A DNA stretch of 64,000 bases from Myotis daubentonii (GCF_963259705.1 NC_081851.1:60410855-60474854); one strand, 5' to 3'. Counted from the first letter of the stretch, positions 10,194-21,116 are shown. Notes: generated by a model from the letters alone, not told the origin. Numbers and translations are program-made.

Positions 10194-10970
10194 CAGTGGA
10201 ACTTCATTTCTTGAACTTAATTCATTCCGGAAGACTGTTCAAAAACCGAATCATTTTTCCCCATTAGAAATCATGTAAATTGAATTAATCGGTTCCAGAC
10301 CCCCAAATGACTCCATATTTGTTTGGGGGGTGGGGGTTGTTTGTTTGTTTTCAAATATATATCTTAATTGATTTCAGAGAGGAAGGGAGAGGGAGAGAGA
10401 GATAGAAACATCAACGATGAGAGAGAATCGTTGATTGGCTGCCTCCTGCACCCCAACACTGGGGACCGAGCTCACAACCTGGGTGCATGTCCTGACTGGG
10501 AATTTAACCATGACCTCCTAGTTCATAGGCCCATGCTCAACCACTGAGCTATGCCGGCCAGGCTGATTCCCTGTTTTAACCTTTCTTATATACAGTACAT
10601 GTCTATTGTACTATTTAATCTATAAATAAACACCTTAAAAACAAAAAGGACATTAAATGTAAATGAAAATTTAACAAAAAGGAAAGGAAATGTACAGTAA
10701 AAAAATGAAAATTTTATAATTACAAGCAGCAACAAAAGCAAAAAAAAAAACAAAAAAAACACACACACACAACAAAACCATGAAAGTATTCACAGCACAA
10801 TAACCTGAGATTTTTAACAGTGGTAAACTGAATTATATTCACTCATTCTCTCCTTTGTTTGTCACCTGAGAGATTCATAACTCATCATACAGGTATCAGC
10901 ATGAAAGCATTGTCAGATTGAGAAGCGAATTGTTCCAGATGGGAGACATTCAAGAAATGAGGTTCCACTG
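10194..10970. mobile_element. TA-flanked mariner/pogo-type MITE, split by a SINE
   Basis: Inverted ends CAGTGGAACTTCATTTCTTG (left) and CAAGAAATGAGGTTCCACTG (right) are bounded by TA dinucleotides at 10192-10193 and 10971-10972, the Tc1/mariner target. The interior repeats the 'GAACCGAATCATTTTTCCCC' phrase. There is no transposase. A Ves SINE inserted later at 10350-10562. Confidence 0.75.
10350..10562 (-). mobile_element. Ves-type SINE, minus strand
   Basis: Reads on the minus strand as tRNA-like head (GGCATAGCTCAGTGGTTGAGC), GAGGCAGCCAATCAACGATTC middle and CT-rich tail. It sits inside the TA-flanked MITE, so it is younger than that element. Confidence 0.85.
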
Positions 10971-11037
10971 TATGGCATACTACCAGAATGCTATATATTG
11001 TTAAATTTTTTTTACCAAATCAATTTTATATTTATTA

Positions 11038-11709
11038 CTAGGGGACTGGAGCACAAAATTTGTGCGGGGGGGGGGGAGGGAGGGGTGTCCCCTCAGCCCA
11101 GCCTGCACCCTCTCTAATCTGGGACCCTTTGGGGGATGTCCCACTGCCGGTTTAGGCCTGATACCCGGCAGTGGGTCATCCCTCTCACAATCCAAGACCA
11201 CTGACTCCTAACTGCTCACCTGCCTGCCTGCCTGATCGCCCCTAGCTGGCCCCCCTGCCAGCCTGATCACTCCTAACTGCCTCTGCCTGCTAACCTGATC
11301 GCCCCAAACTGCCCCCCTGCCAGCCTGGTCACCCCTCACTGCCCCTCTCTGCCAGCCTGGTCGCCCCTAAATGCCCGCCCTGCTGACCTGGTCACCTCCC
11401 ATCTGCCTGGTCACCCCTCACAGCCCCCCCCCTGCTGGCCTGGTCTCCTCTAACTGGCCCCCCGCTGGCCTGGTTGCCCCTCATTGTTCCCCCCTGCTGG
11501 CCTGGTCGCCCCACACAGCCTGCTGTTCAGTCATTTGGTCATCCCTCACTAACCCCGCTCCCGGCCTGGTTGCCCCACACAGCCTGATACTCAGTCGTTT
11601 GATTGTCCCTCACTATCCCCCCTGCCGGCCTTGTCACCCCACTCAGCCTGTTTGGTCGTTCATTGGGTTGTTTCAGATGTGACGGCCCCTGCCTCTTTAT
11701 ATATATAGA
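11038..11709 (-). mobile_element. Minus-strand Helitron
   Basis: Minus-strand 3' end is CTAG at 11041-11038, next to host T. The 5' end is TCTATATATATAAAGAGG at 11709 next to host A. The terminal 3' part carries the GCACAAATTTTGTGC hairpin expected just before CTAG. The interior has imperfect ~37-bp units of the CCTGCCAGCCTGATCGCCCC type. Non-autonomous. Confidence 0.8.
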
Positions 11710-11729
11710 TGACAGACCTTTAGAGCTTA

Positions 11730-11870
11730 TCTCAATTTATGAGCAAGAAAAGTAATAACCTCAGAATTTAAGGGGCATATCTCAGGTCAAGTGGTAGAGT
11801 TGGGACTTGAATCTCCACTTCCTGACTCTGTCTTGTGCTCTTTTCACTCTATGCCACTTCCTTAGAAAGT
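11730..11870 (-). mobile_element. MIR SINE fragment
   Basis: Antisense MIR core: GGTAGAGTTGGGACTTGAATC, then CTGACTCTG...TTCACTCTATGCCACTTCC. Old and diverged. Confidence 0.5.
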
Positions 11871-13974
11871 GCATAACCAAGATGGAATTTGTAAGACCTG
11901 CTCAAGATGGGTATAAGATGTACCAGTAAATCTTCTAGATTAAAGTTGAACCATTCATGGAAAGTGCCCTATGAGTGGGCATGGGCCCTGCCAAGCACCA
12001 GGAACCAAGATATCTACTAAATTGATAGATGGGAACAGACACAAGCTTTGATCTGGTGGCAGAATTATGACCAAGTAAGTTTCCCCAATCCTTATATTTT
12101 CTCCCCCATGAAATAAGCAAGGACTAGTCAGAGACAGCGTCCTGAAGAACAGTAGAACATGTGGGGGCAGAGAGGTCAATGGCGGGGAAAGGAGACTTAT
12201 GTAATACTTAGAACAATAAAGAATTTTTTTAAAAAAAGAGCAGAACAAGGAATTACTGAGAGGGGGCAGCTGTTAAGAGGCTGCTGATGCATTAACCCCT
12301 GAGCCCAGCAAGGTCTGGATTTGCTCTATGAGAGGTAAGAGCAACACTGGCCCCTCTGGTTGCCATACTAATCTTTCTCCTCACCCAGTCAGGAGCCTTC
12401 GGTATCTGGATCAGAAGGGAGTGCAACATTCTCAGGCCAGATTCATCAGGGTGTTCACATTTTGCCAAGACCCAGATGAAGCACGATCCTGACAAAAGGG
12501 GATGAAAGGAAAACTAAACTCAGCAGGTGACCCCTGACTCTGATCCAAACTCAAGCTTCCAAGAGGGAATTAGGAATGCCCTTCACGCGAGGCTTACGCA
12601 GGACTTAGTCTATTTGTTTTTAAAACCACCAAGTTATTCTTAGGCACAGTATTTCATAAGGTCCCTAAGATAAGCCAGTGTTTGGAAGGCTAAAAAGGTG
12701 AGACACCCAGGCTCAGTAATAGGACTTGTGGAAAAAATGAGGTCATTCATTGTTCTAAGATATCAGAGGACTAACAGTCTAAATGTTTTTGCCTATTTAG
12801 CTTTTTAGACCATTGCTGGAGGGAATAGGGTGGGAGTAGGAAGCTATTAATGTAGAAAACAGACATAGTTTAATCATAATAGAAAGATCTTTTTATATAA
12901 GTAAGAAGAGTGGTAAATCAGTGGAATTCTTGGTAGAGACCTCTACATAGATTATTCTTGGCATTTTAAATTTCGTTCCTTTTTCTCTTTTCTCTGAACT
13001 CCCCCCAATAGCCTCTGTTCACTGAAAAAACAAATTCAAAATGCCAAATAAATCTCCACTCTGACTATAAAACTCCAATGTGCAGGCATTCTGTCACTAT
13101 TTGTTATTAAGTAATTTCTGTTTCCAAAATGCATTTTTCCCCTTTTCTATTCCTTTCAAACTTCCCCCACCTTCTATACTCCCAATCAGATGTTTCTCAA
13201 AACATACCTATTTGGCAGGTCAAGGAGAGTTTTATGAGTACATTCCACTGGAATGCAGTAGGGGAGGTTAAGTGGCAAGATCAAGGACACAGACAGCCAG
13301 GGGCAGAGCAAAAGCCTGGAGGCCATACCACCCAGGGCTCTACTTGCCTCATTATTATACCACATCTCAAAAACCCTTGCTGAGACTGGAGTTCCTCCAG
13401 CCTTTATTGTCACCATTAAAAATATTAATAGTCCAAGAATCCAGAAGACCAACTAGAGTTTTCTCAAAATACCTTACCACGGTTGAAGCACACTGGCGTG
13501 AAGATAGACCAAGCAAGAAACTAAAGGTATACTCAAAGTCACCCTCAGTCGCCTGAGCTTTTCACCCACATTACAGTCAGTCACTCCTCTGTTAACAAGG
13601 GGACCCCATCCCAATAGCACTCTGGTGTCAGCACCATCACTGATGTGTTTAAGTGCTGGCCTTTTCTTCCCGGGAGGGCACGGGTGAATCACTCCTCTAG
13701 CTCACCATCCCCTTGCATTCTATGCTTTGCAATTACTCCTTTCACATGTATGATGGAAACTACCACCCAGGCGTACTATTAACGATATCTATTGATATGG
13801 AAACACAAATCTGGTGCTCTAAATCGGCTTTTGGACTGTTCACTGTGAGAAAGTGGGGCAATACCTTTAAATTCTAATATTAACCAGTCATCCTGAGGTG
13901 TTTGATAAGAAAGTAAAAAGTCCACGAATGACATCAGCTTGAACGTATCTGACAACAGCATGCAAAGGAAGGAC
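11871..13974. other. Unassigned DNA
   Basis: No gene recognised. At about 12200-12240 AACAATAAAGAATTTTTTTAAAAAAAG looks like the A-rich 3' end of some retrocopied or L1-like sequence, but I cannot identify a body for it. Open frames of 60-100 codons at 11935-13692 overlap in several frames and look random. Confidence 0.3.
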
Positions 13975-14110
13975 ACCTGTTTTCTAATCTCATCTCTATG
14001 CATACCTAGCCATGTGACCAAGTCACAGTACCTCGCTCAGCCTCCTCTAGTTTTCTTATCTGGGGAAAGGCAATACTTCCCACTTGGCCTTATAGTATTT
14101 AAACAATGAC
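13975..14110 (+). mobile_element. MIR-like fragment
   Basis: CTAGCCATGTGACCAAGTCAC followed by CTCAGCCTC...TTCTTATCTGGGGAAA matches the MIR core order (CTGTGTGACC...CCTCAGTTTCC TCATCTGTAAA). Diverged. Confidence 0.45.
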
Positions 14111-14349
14111 ATTAAGTAACACAAGTAAAGATGCATGGTAAAATGTAAAGCAGTGTGTCCAAGAAGAAGATGATTTCTTTGTTCACTTCTGCTACCAGCC
14201 TGCCAAGTGAAAACTTGAGGACTCTGGTCAGCTGGAGCCAATGTAACCAGAAGATTTTAATCATGTAAGCTAATAGCTGTCCATTTATAAGGGTTCTCGG
14301 AATTCTTGGTGCAATGTATTCTCTAATAACAAGAATATATGTGTATACC

Positions 14350-14835
14350 TCTTGATATGATGCCCATGAGAAACACACTTTCCCAAAACCCATAACCCCA
14401 GTCTGATCATGAAAAAACATCAGACAAATCCAAACTGAGGAACTTTCTACAAAATGCCTGATTAGTATCCAGGTCATGAAAAAAAAAAACAGGAAAAAAA
14501 AACACCCCAAGATTGAGAAACTCACCAATCAGAGGAGTCTAAGGAATCATGATGGCTACATGTATTGAGGTGTGCTGAACTGGATCCTGGAAGGAAAAGG
14601 GGCAGCAGGGGGGGAAACTGGTGAAATCTGGAGAAAGCCTGTGGGTTAGTTAATAGTAATGTACCAATGTTAATCTCTTAGTTTTACAAGTATGCCTCGG
14701 TTATATAAGATGCTAACATTAGGGGAAACTGAGTGAAGGGTACACAGGAACTCTCTGTACTATGTACCAGTAATTGCATAAATCTAAAATTATTCAAATA
14801 TAAACAGTTTATTTTTAAAAGACTTAATAAACATG
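14350..14835 (+). mobile_element. Old L1 3' end (L1M-type)
   Basis: Order AAAATGCCTGATTAGTATCC, GGATCCTGGAAGGAAAAGG, TGGTGAAATCTGGA, ACCAATGTTAATCTC, AGGGGAAACTGAGTGAAGGG and ATAAATCTAAAATTATTC is a familiar old L1 3' untranslated region. A related, shorter copy lies at about 26640-26860. Confidence 0.6.
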
Positions 14836-14885
14836 TCAACCAATCATATTGTGGGACTGTACTTGAGTCTTGATCAAACAAATGA

Positions 14886-15430
14886 CAGTTTACTCTTGAA
14901 CAATGCAGGGGTTAGAGCACTGGCCACACACACAGTCAATAATCCCTGTATATTAACTTCTGACCTCCCCCCTCCCCCAATTTAACTACTAATAACCTAC
15001 TGTTGACCAAAAGTCTTATTAATAACATAAACAGTCTATTAACACTTTTCATACAGCTTAGAAATCTCTAAGACATACGCCAGGGACCGCACGTTTTCAG
15101 GCAAACTGCACTTTAGGTGTCGTTTTTCAATAATTATAACATTTTTATTTACAAAAACAATTAAACAATTAAAGTTCCTAGTACTTTTTTAACGTATGGT
15201 ACTGCGTAAAACATTTTCCTCTATGAAGAGGGACCAAACAAAATTTACATAAGTATCTAGATTCGCTCCTTTTTCCATGGGCGTGAAAAACGAGAACACT
15301 CGTGAGCGGTCCTTAACAGATGGCGCGCGAAACACGAGAAAACTCCTGAGCGGTACGAAAAGTGTTAACACATATTTTGTAAGTTACATGTATTATATTG
15401 TTACAGAATTTACCAGGCGACTGAGAAATA
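14886..15430. mobile_element. Tigger-like element split by piggyBac
   Basis: Left part 14886-15042 begins CAGTTTACTCTTGAACAATG and continues TTTAACTACTAATAACCTAC and TAACATAAACAGTCTATTAA. The right part resumes at 15365 with TTAACACATATTTTG. This is the order of the Tigger2-type element with a TTAA-flanked insertion in the middle. The right end is truncated. Confidence 0.65.
15043..15364 (-). mobile_element. piggyBac-type non-autonomous element (322 bp)
   Basis: Exact TTAA duplications flank it (15039-15042 and 15365-15368). The termini CACTTTTCATAC (left) and GTACGAAAAGTG (right) are inverted with one mismatch. TTAA targeting with short C-starting ends is the signature of piggyBac. The right terminal 100 bp contains repeated GAGCGGT and CACGAGAA motifs, suggesting sub-terminal repeats. 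No transposase is present. It interrupts a Tigger-like element whose sequence is continuous across the TTAA. Confidence 0.85.
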
Positions 15431-15714
15431 TACACACAGGAGTACTTGGAGATACAGGAAAAAACCCATTTATTTCCAGATGTACTAGTACCATGACTCA
15501 GAGGAGCCTGTTTCTAAATCCTGAGCCTTAAATATGGAGGAAGCTTTCCCTTTATACCCTTTGGTTTCTTTGTCCCCCAAATAAGGATCAGACTTCCGGA
15601 TCTTTCTCCGGCTTTGCAAAAAGCCCCGTGTGTTGGGATGGGGGCTGTGAGACCACACCTAAAGGCCTGGCCTGGCACCAGCGCTGATAACCCCCGAGGG
15701 AACCCCTGCTTCAG
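15431..15714. other. Unassigned, possibly LTR-derived
   Basis: TTTATTTCCAG at about 15469 and TTTATACCC at about 15552 would read on the minus strand as a polyadenylation signal and a TATA-like box, hinting at an antisense LTR. I could not find ends or a family. Confidence 0.25.
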
Positions 15715-15766
15715 TTGGGTCACAGGAGGAACTGTATTTAAAGAGCCAGAAGGTTGAGAACCACTG
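15715..15766 (+). mobile_element. SPIN-type hAT terminal fragment
   Basis: GTTGGGTCACAGGAGGAACTG through AAGGTTGAGAACCACTG matches the terminal ~50 bp of SPIN non-autonomous elements, as seen (reverse complement) at the left end of the 53814 copy. Only this end survives. Confidence 0.65.
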
Positions 15767-16779
15767 CTCTAGGGCTTAATGTTTAAGGGAGGGGTTGTGC
15801 AAGGGCTTGTATGGAAGTCACATGAGGCTACTCTCTGCCTCCCTTGTTCCTCCTCTAAGGGTGTCTACCACATGACTAGCAACAAGCCAGAGAAGGAAAA
15901 GTCAGGGGTGTGGGGAGGGGCTGAACCACATCACCATCAATCTGAAAAGTCAGAGGGTCTAAACCACATATGCTGGGGAGAAAAGGTCACACTGGTGGTG
16001 AGGTCCCACCCTACAATTGTCCATTGTTGGCCCCCAGGGATTTCTGCCCTGGGTGGCCTTCTGTACCTGGCCTGTGGTTCCTACTCTGCTCATGTCTGTC
16101 TAACTGCCTACTATGTCAAAATAATATAACATCTTGAATTTGTTTCAAAAATAATACTGGAAGGGGAAGTTGGAGATGTCGGTTAACAAAGGATGAGTAA
16201 ATGTTGAAAATGTTTTAGCTTTGTAATAATTCTTGATATCAGCCAGGCTAAGTTCTCGTACTTTGTTCTTCTTCAGGAAGGTCTCAAGTATTCATGTCCC
16301 TTTGTTGTTCTGTTTATATTTTTAAATCCATTTGTTAAAAACTCTACTGAAATTTTTATTGGAAAAATATGGATGATGAATATATAGGAGTTCATTATTT
16401 TGCTTTCCTTCTTTTTAATTTTTAGAATTACAAGAAATTAATTTTTAAAATCCAAAGGAGAAAAAACATAATCCCCTACATTTTGAACACATAGTATCAT
16501 TTTTGTTGCTGTATTTGCCACCTCAAAAACTCCCCAATTATTTTCATCCAGTCTCCTATTCTCACCAAATCCACAGACCACCTTTGGGGGTCAAAGTTCT
16601 CTCTAGATGATCCACTCACATGAGCCTCTGGAACTGCCTCAGAAGTCCTAGAATATCATCATCCAAAACCTAAGAAACCAACCCCAGGAACCTGCATAGG
16701 TTTTCCCCATACTCTGGGGGCCACAAGGGTCTCTGGAGCGCAGGTGTGAGAAAAGAGGGTGTTTATCATGAGTCTAATG
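15767..16779. other. Unassigned DNA
   Basis: A 116-codon plus-strand frame at 15779-16129 has no recognisable motif. 16140-16780 is AT-rich with no assigned repeat. Confidence 0.3.
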
Positions 16780-17513
16780 CAAGGGTGGGCAACCTTTTTG
16801 TGAGTGCGTGCCAAAACCAGCAAAATCTCTGACTCAAAATTCTTCTGTGTGCCAACCCTAATTTTTTGAGAACATGTTATGCCTACTTGATATCTCTTAA
16901 GGTGTACGTATGTGAAGAACCTTGAAGAAATAATAAAATTCATTTGAGCAACAAAAACATGGTATATGATTATGAAAAATACATTTATTTTTTTAATGTA
17001 TACATGTACACTGATAGTCAGACAGAAAACTTTATGACTCCGTTCGATATTATCAGTGGGACTTTTGCTGCTGCATCACTGATGACAGAGATTCTACATC
17101 AAGTTTATATTTCGTGACCTTCAGAGATATGCACAAGCTACTACTTTCATCCGTCAGGCTACTCCTATTGCGAGACTTAACAAAATTCATCACTGAGAAC
17201 AAAGATTCACAAGTGTATGTGGATGAAACCAAAACACTGGTTGGATCTAGGAAGGCAGGGAAAGTTAAGGCAGAGGCATAGAAATTGCTCTTCCCCTCTC
17301 TCATCAATCCATGTCTATGGTCTTTAAGATAACTTGTTATGTAAAATTATTTATTTATCTAAGATGCACCTACACAGAATTTATCTGAAAAATAAAAAAA
17401 GTCGATATTAAGAAAAAATTGTAAATGGAAGATTATAAGAGAGGGTTTCGCGTGCCAGCAAAAGTTACTGGTGTGCCATGTTTGGCACGCGTGCCAGGGG
17501 TTGCCCACCCCTG
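16780..17513 (-). mobile_element. hAT element with residual transposase (734 bp)
   Basis: Inverted ends CAAGGGTGGGCAACC and GGTTGCCCACCCCTG are flanked by a perfect 8-bp duplication GTCTAATG (16772-16779 and 17514-17521), the hAT size. Both subterminal regions repeat 'GTGCCA' motifs (GTGCGTGCCAAAACC and GGCACGCGTGCC). The minus strand still encodes the transposase C-terminus (separate entry). At 734 bp it is an internally deleted derivative of a longer autonomous element. Confidence 0.9.
17053..17307 (-). pseudogene. hAT transposase C-terminal fragment
   Basis: An 84-residue open frame ending ...QQQKSH* shows the hAT family C-terminal dimerisation domain. Residues 31-54 read YTCESLFSVMNFVKSRNR... 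and LTDE, with the conserved Cys-Glu, Phe-Ser-x-Met, Lys, Arg and Leu-Thr-Asp-Glu spacing. The full transposase (usually 500-700 residues) would also hold a BED zinc finger and an RNase H-like catalytic core; none of that remains within the 734-bp element. The start Met is probably only the first ATG in the residual frame, so the fragment should be read as a broken gene. It has no internal stop, suggesting modest age. It cannot catalyse transposition. Confidence 0.8.
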
Positions 17514-17521
17514 GTCTAATG

Positions 17522-17894
17522 GCATCCTCTGTCCTTCAGCCAATTCTAGGAGCAGAGAGGTCCACCCTCCCTCTCTCGGCCATGGTTTTGACATTTTCGT
17601 TCCTTTCAACCTCCAAGCAAATTGTATCTGAACACAGATGTGTGGGAAGAGAAGTGACAACAAGTCAAGGCTTAATTTTAATGCAGAGCTTTTGCTTCCC
17701 CAGTGCAGAAGTCTTATTAAAGCAGCAGCAGGATGCTGACAGGAAACTGTATGTAGAAATAACACTTATTATAACAAGTCAGAACAGCAGGCAAATAGGT
17801 TTGTTTGTTAATTATATCTGGTTTTATTTTCTAATGACTGCCTGAAGAAAGGATCAAGCCATACACAGAATGCATATGTAATTTGTCCACAGTT
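17522..17894. other. Unassigned DNA
   Basis: Between the hAT element and the Ves SINE. Open frames on both strands (110 and 124 codons) overlap the hAT end and lack motifs. Confidence 0.3.
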
Positions 17895-17907
17895 AAGAAA
17901 TATAATC

Positions 17908-18121
17908 GCCGAACCGGTTTGGCTCAGTGGATAGAGCGTCGGCCTGCAGACTCAAGGGTCCCAGGTTCGATTCCGGTCAAGGGCATGTACCTTGGTTGCG
18001 GGCACATCCCTGGTGGGGGGCATGCAGGAGGCAGCTGATCGATCTCTCTCATCGATGTTTCTAACTCTCTATCCCTCTCCCTTCTTCTCTGTAAAAAATC
18101 AATAAAATATATTTTAAAAAA
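17908..18121 (+). mobile_element. Ves SINE, intact promoter, perfect TSD
   Basis: Perfect 13-bp target duplication AAGAAATATAATC (17895-17907 and 18122-18134). A box TGGCTCAGTGG at about 17930 and B box GGTTCGATTCC at about 17963 match the Pol III consensus exactly. The middle GAGGCAGCTGATCGATCTC, CT-rich tail and AAAATCAATAAAATATATTTT end complete the unit. This is the best-preserved Ves copy here. Confidence 0.95.
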
Positions 18122-18376
18122 AAGAAATATAATCTATAGCTCTTTTCCATGTATGGTATTCCCAGAGAGAATAAAGCCTATTTGCCTTTCAAGTAAAGTG
18201 TTAACCTTAACTTCAACTGAATGCCTACACAGCCATGAATCAGAAAAGATATGCAACTTGTAAAATGAGGACTCAAATGAGAGAGAAAAGAAAAAAGTGC
18301 TTTGAGGAGCAGGGTTGGGAGTGAATTAACTGCAGCAGTGTTTTTAAGTTGTCCTGGGGGTAAATTAAGCCTTCTA

Positions 18377-18478
18377 GTGTGTGTGTGTGAGTGTGAGTGT
18401 GTGTGAGTGTGTGTGTGTGTGTATGTGTGTGTGAGTGTGAGTGTGAGTGTGTGTGAGTGTGTGTGTGTGTGTGTGTGT
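18377..18478. repeat. (GT)n / GAGTGT simple repeat
   Basis: About 100 bp of GT dinucleotides with regularly interspersed GAGT. Reads as His-Thr repeats on the minus strand; not coding. Confidence 0.9.
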
Positions 18479-18784
18479 AATTACTAAAAGGAGTCAGCAT
18501 AGTTCACGTCTTGGCATTTTAATTCAGAATTAGGATTTCACACCATACATTCATGCTCTATGTGTTTTTGTTGTTTGGGTGTGTGTGTTTCTTTTTTAAA
18601 TAAAGGCACTTTATAGTATAACTATAAATACCTGCAAAACCAATGGACGATACCTCGGAAATCAGGTCTGGGCAGACAGAGCAGTCTGAATCATTTAGAC
18701 CAGAACAAAAATACACATGATTGATAACATATAATAAGTGAGGGGGAAAGCAGATTTATTAATTAGATAATTCATAGTATCCTC

Positions 18785-19045
18785 TCACTTCCCAAAGGGA
18801 TTGCCCTCCTTCCTTTTCCCTTAGCACTTCCTCCACGCTAGCCTAGACCATCTTCAAAACTCTGCATTAAACAGGTGCCTCCTTCAGGAAGCCCTCCCTG
18901 GTTAACTGGCATGATCCTTTCATTCTGCTCCTCGTTGCCCCAAGAAGCACGTCTGTATTTTGCCTTTGTTCCTTAGTAATTTGTTTTATATCATTATTAA
19001 AATGTCCCTGTGCCTTTATGTCTTTATTTTATCTATGTAGGGATA
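18785..19045 (+). mobile_element. L2 LINE 3' fragment (probable)
   Basis: CCTTCAGGAAGCCCTCCCTGG followed by a CTGTATTTTGCCTTTGTTCC and 'TTTATATCATTATTAAAATG' order resembles the L2 3' region. Diverged. Confidence 0.5.
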
Positions 19046-19785
19046 ATGTGAAATTTCCTCCTCCCCCCGCCCCCTTTAAAAACACACAGAAAAAAAACTA
19101 GGTATTCTTGTTATCATTGAATCAAGTGTTCCTTCAGGCTTGCTTGAATTTTACTAATCAACTAAAAAAAAACAGCCTGTGGGCTAACGCAAGGCTGAGT
19201 CAGCATAGATGCCAACTCAGGGCAACAGTACCTCCTTCTCAAAGGGACTGGCTTGGATGAATTCAGAAGTTAATGCAATGTACAGCTTGGGGGAGTTTGG
19301 CATCATAAAGGGGTTTGAATTCCTCCAGCCACTGATTGTTGAGTCCCTCTGGGGAGAAAGAAGGAAATAAAATTCTTTATCAGATTCTCAAGTCCATGGA
19401 ATTCTGATAAACAACAGACATGGTTAATTCAAGATGGGAATGAATTAAGGTAGAGCAGGAGGTTGAGGAGATTGAGAATTGATTTCTTAAGGACTGAAGT
19501 AATGGTATTTTCTATTTGAAAAATTCTCCAAGTGGAATTTCTTGCCCTCTCTTTACTGGTATCCAGAGTAATCAGGAGCCTATCCTGAGGCTGTTTTAGC
19601 GAAGACATTTAGGCTTACACTTAACCATTAGCATATGCTGGGATTTGGGCAGAGGGGAGAAAGTTGATGTGAAGGCACACATCCTTTTTTACCACTGAGG
19701 CCAAGGGGAGAATCCAATCTGCAGATTGTCCCAAAGTAGCTTTCCCTCCACCAGCACTCACACATCTCACAGTTTTCAAGAAAAC
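19046..19785. other. Unassigned DNA
   Basis: No recognisable element; A-rich runs near 19080 and 19165. Confidence 0.3.
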
Positions 19786-20232
19786 CAGTGGACTCTCCAA
19801 AGAGGACATAAAGATGACCAATAGACGTATGAAAAGATGCTCAATGTCACTAATCATTATAGGGATGCAAAGTAAAACCACAATGAGATATCACCTCACA
19901 CCTATCATATTGACTAACATCAGTCAATCAACAAACAACAAGTGTTGGTGATGAGGATGAGAAGAAAAGGGAACCCTTGTGCACTGTTGGTGGGAATGCA
20001 GACTGGTCCAGACACTGTGGAAAATAGTATGAAGGGTCCTCAAATTTTTTTTAATGGAATTTCTTTATGACCCAGGGATTCCACCTTTGGATTATACCCA
20101 AAGAAACCCGAAACACTAATTTGAAAGAACATATGTACCCCGAGGTTCATTGCAGCATTATTTACAACAGCCAAGCTATGGAAATAACTCAAGTGCCCAT
20201 CAATAGATGAGTGGATAAGAAATGTGTGGTAC
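19786..20232 (+). mobile_element. L1 3' segment upstream of ferritin insert
   Basis: GACCAATAGACGTATGAAAAG, AATGAGATATCACCTCACAC, GGTGGGAATGCAGACTGG, GGATTATACCCAAAG and TTGCAGCATTATTTACAACA are the familiar mammalian L1 ORF2 C-terminal/3' order. It stops at AAGAAATGTGTGGTAC (20217-20232), where the ferritin retrocopy begins. L1 resumes at about 21155. Confidence 0.85.
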
Positions 20233-21116
20233 AGCCAGTGCCCTCTGCAGTCCCAGATCTGTCTCTTGCTTCAACAGTGTTTGGACGGAACAGACCCAGG
20301 AACACCCCTTCTTCCAGCTTCCGGCCACCCTCCTGCATCTCATCTAGTCACCACCTTCTGAACCACCTTTAGGACCAGCCAACACACCAGTTTCTTTTTT
20401 ACCTTAACTCCTTATTGCCCAACAACCATGAGCTCCCAAATTCGTCAGAATTATTCCACCGAGGTGGAGGCTGCAGTCAACCACCTGCCCAACCTGCACC
20501 TGCCGGCCTCCCACACCTACCTCTCTCAGGGCTTCTATTTCAACCAGGATGATGTGGCCATGGAGGGCGTGGGTCTCTTCTTCTGGGAGTTGGCGGAGAA
20601 GAAGCACGAGGGCACTGACCATCTCTTAAAGTTGCAAAACCAGCGCGGTGGCCACATTCTCCTCCAGGTCATGCTGAAGCCTCCCCAAGATGAGTGGGCA
20701 AAACTCAGCATGCCATGGAAGCCGCCCTGGCCTTGGAGAGAAGCCTGAACCAGGACCTCCTGGAGCTGCAGGCCCTGGTTCTAATCGGGCAGACCCTCAG
20801 CTCTCTGACTTCCTGCAGAACCACTTCCTGGGTGAGGAGGAGAAACTTATCAGGAAGATGGGCGACACCTGACTCACCTCCGCAGGCTGCCGGCCCCCAG
20901 GCTGAGCAGGGGAAGTATCTCTTCGAAAGGCTCGCCCTCAGGCACGACTAGGAGCCTGTGGAGCCCAGAGGCCCTTGAGAGGCTGCTCTGCGTTCCCCTC
21001 ATGTCTGGCTTTTACCTGAGCCTCTCCCCGAAACTACTAGCCATTCTTTTAACCACCCTGAAGCCCTCTCCCACGCACTGGACCAAATGAAACAATTAAG
21101 TCTTTTGCAGAAAAGA
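20233..21116 (+). pseudogene. Ferritin light chain retropseudogene, copy 1
   Basis: Intronless copy of the ferritin light chain mRNA, including the 5' leader with its iron-responsive element (about 20264-20292), the coding region from ATG 20428 to TAG 20951, and the 3' untranslated region with a mutated AATTAAG signal. Residues 1-90 follow FTL closely ([18 protein letters not shown], then QNQRGGH). Ferritin L forms iron-storage nanocages with the H chain. A single-base loss at about 20697 (DEWGK region) ends the frame at 20748. Further single-base losses lie near 20777, 20865 and 20890, although the final YLFERLALRHD remains readable. It is inserted in an L1. Two of the lesions are shared with the copy at 40822. 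Confidence 0.92.
20264..20292 (+). promoter_or_regulatory. Retained iron-responsive element (IRE)
   Basis: CTTGCTTCAACAGTGTTTGG contains the CAGTGT apical loop, the unpaired C 5 bases upstream, and complementary arms, as in ferritin 5' leaders bound by IRP1/IRP2. Here it is a passenger in a retropseudogene. Confidence 0.85.

Noticed and set aside
14112..14528. 138-codon hydrophobic minus-strand frame
   Set aside because: Falls largely in antisense old L1 3' sequence; the hydrophobic run comes from A-rich tracts.
17908..18121. tRNA gene, because of perfect A and B boxes
   Set aside because: The head does not form a full cloverleaf with an acceptor stem, and it continues into a SINE body, a CT-rich tail and a target duplication.
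20428..20951. Functional ferritin light chain gene
   Set aside because: Several single-base losses break the frame, and it has no introns and no independent promoter evidence.
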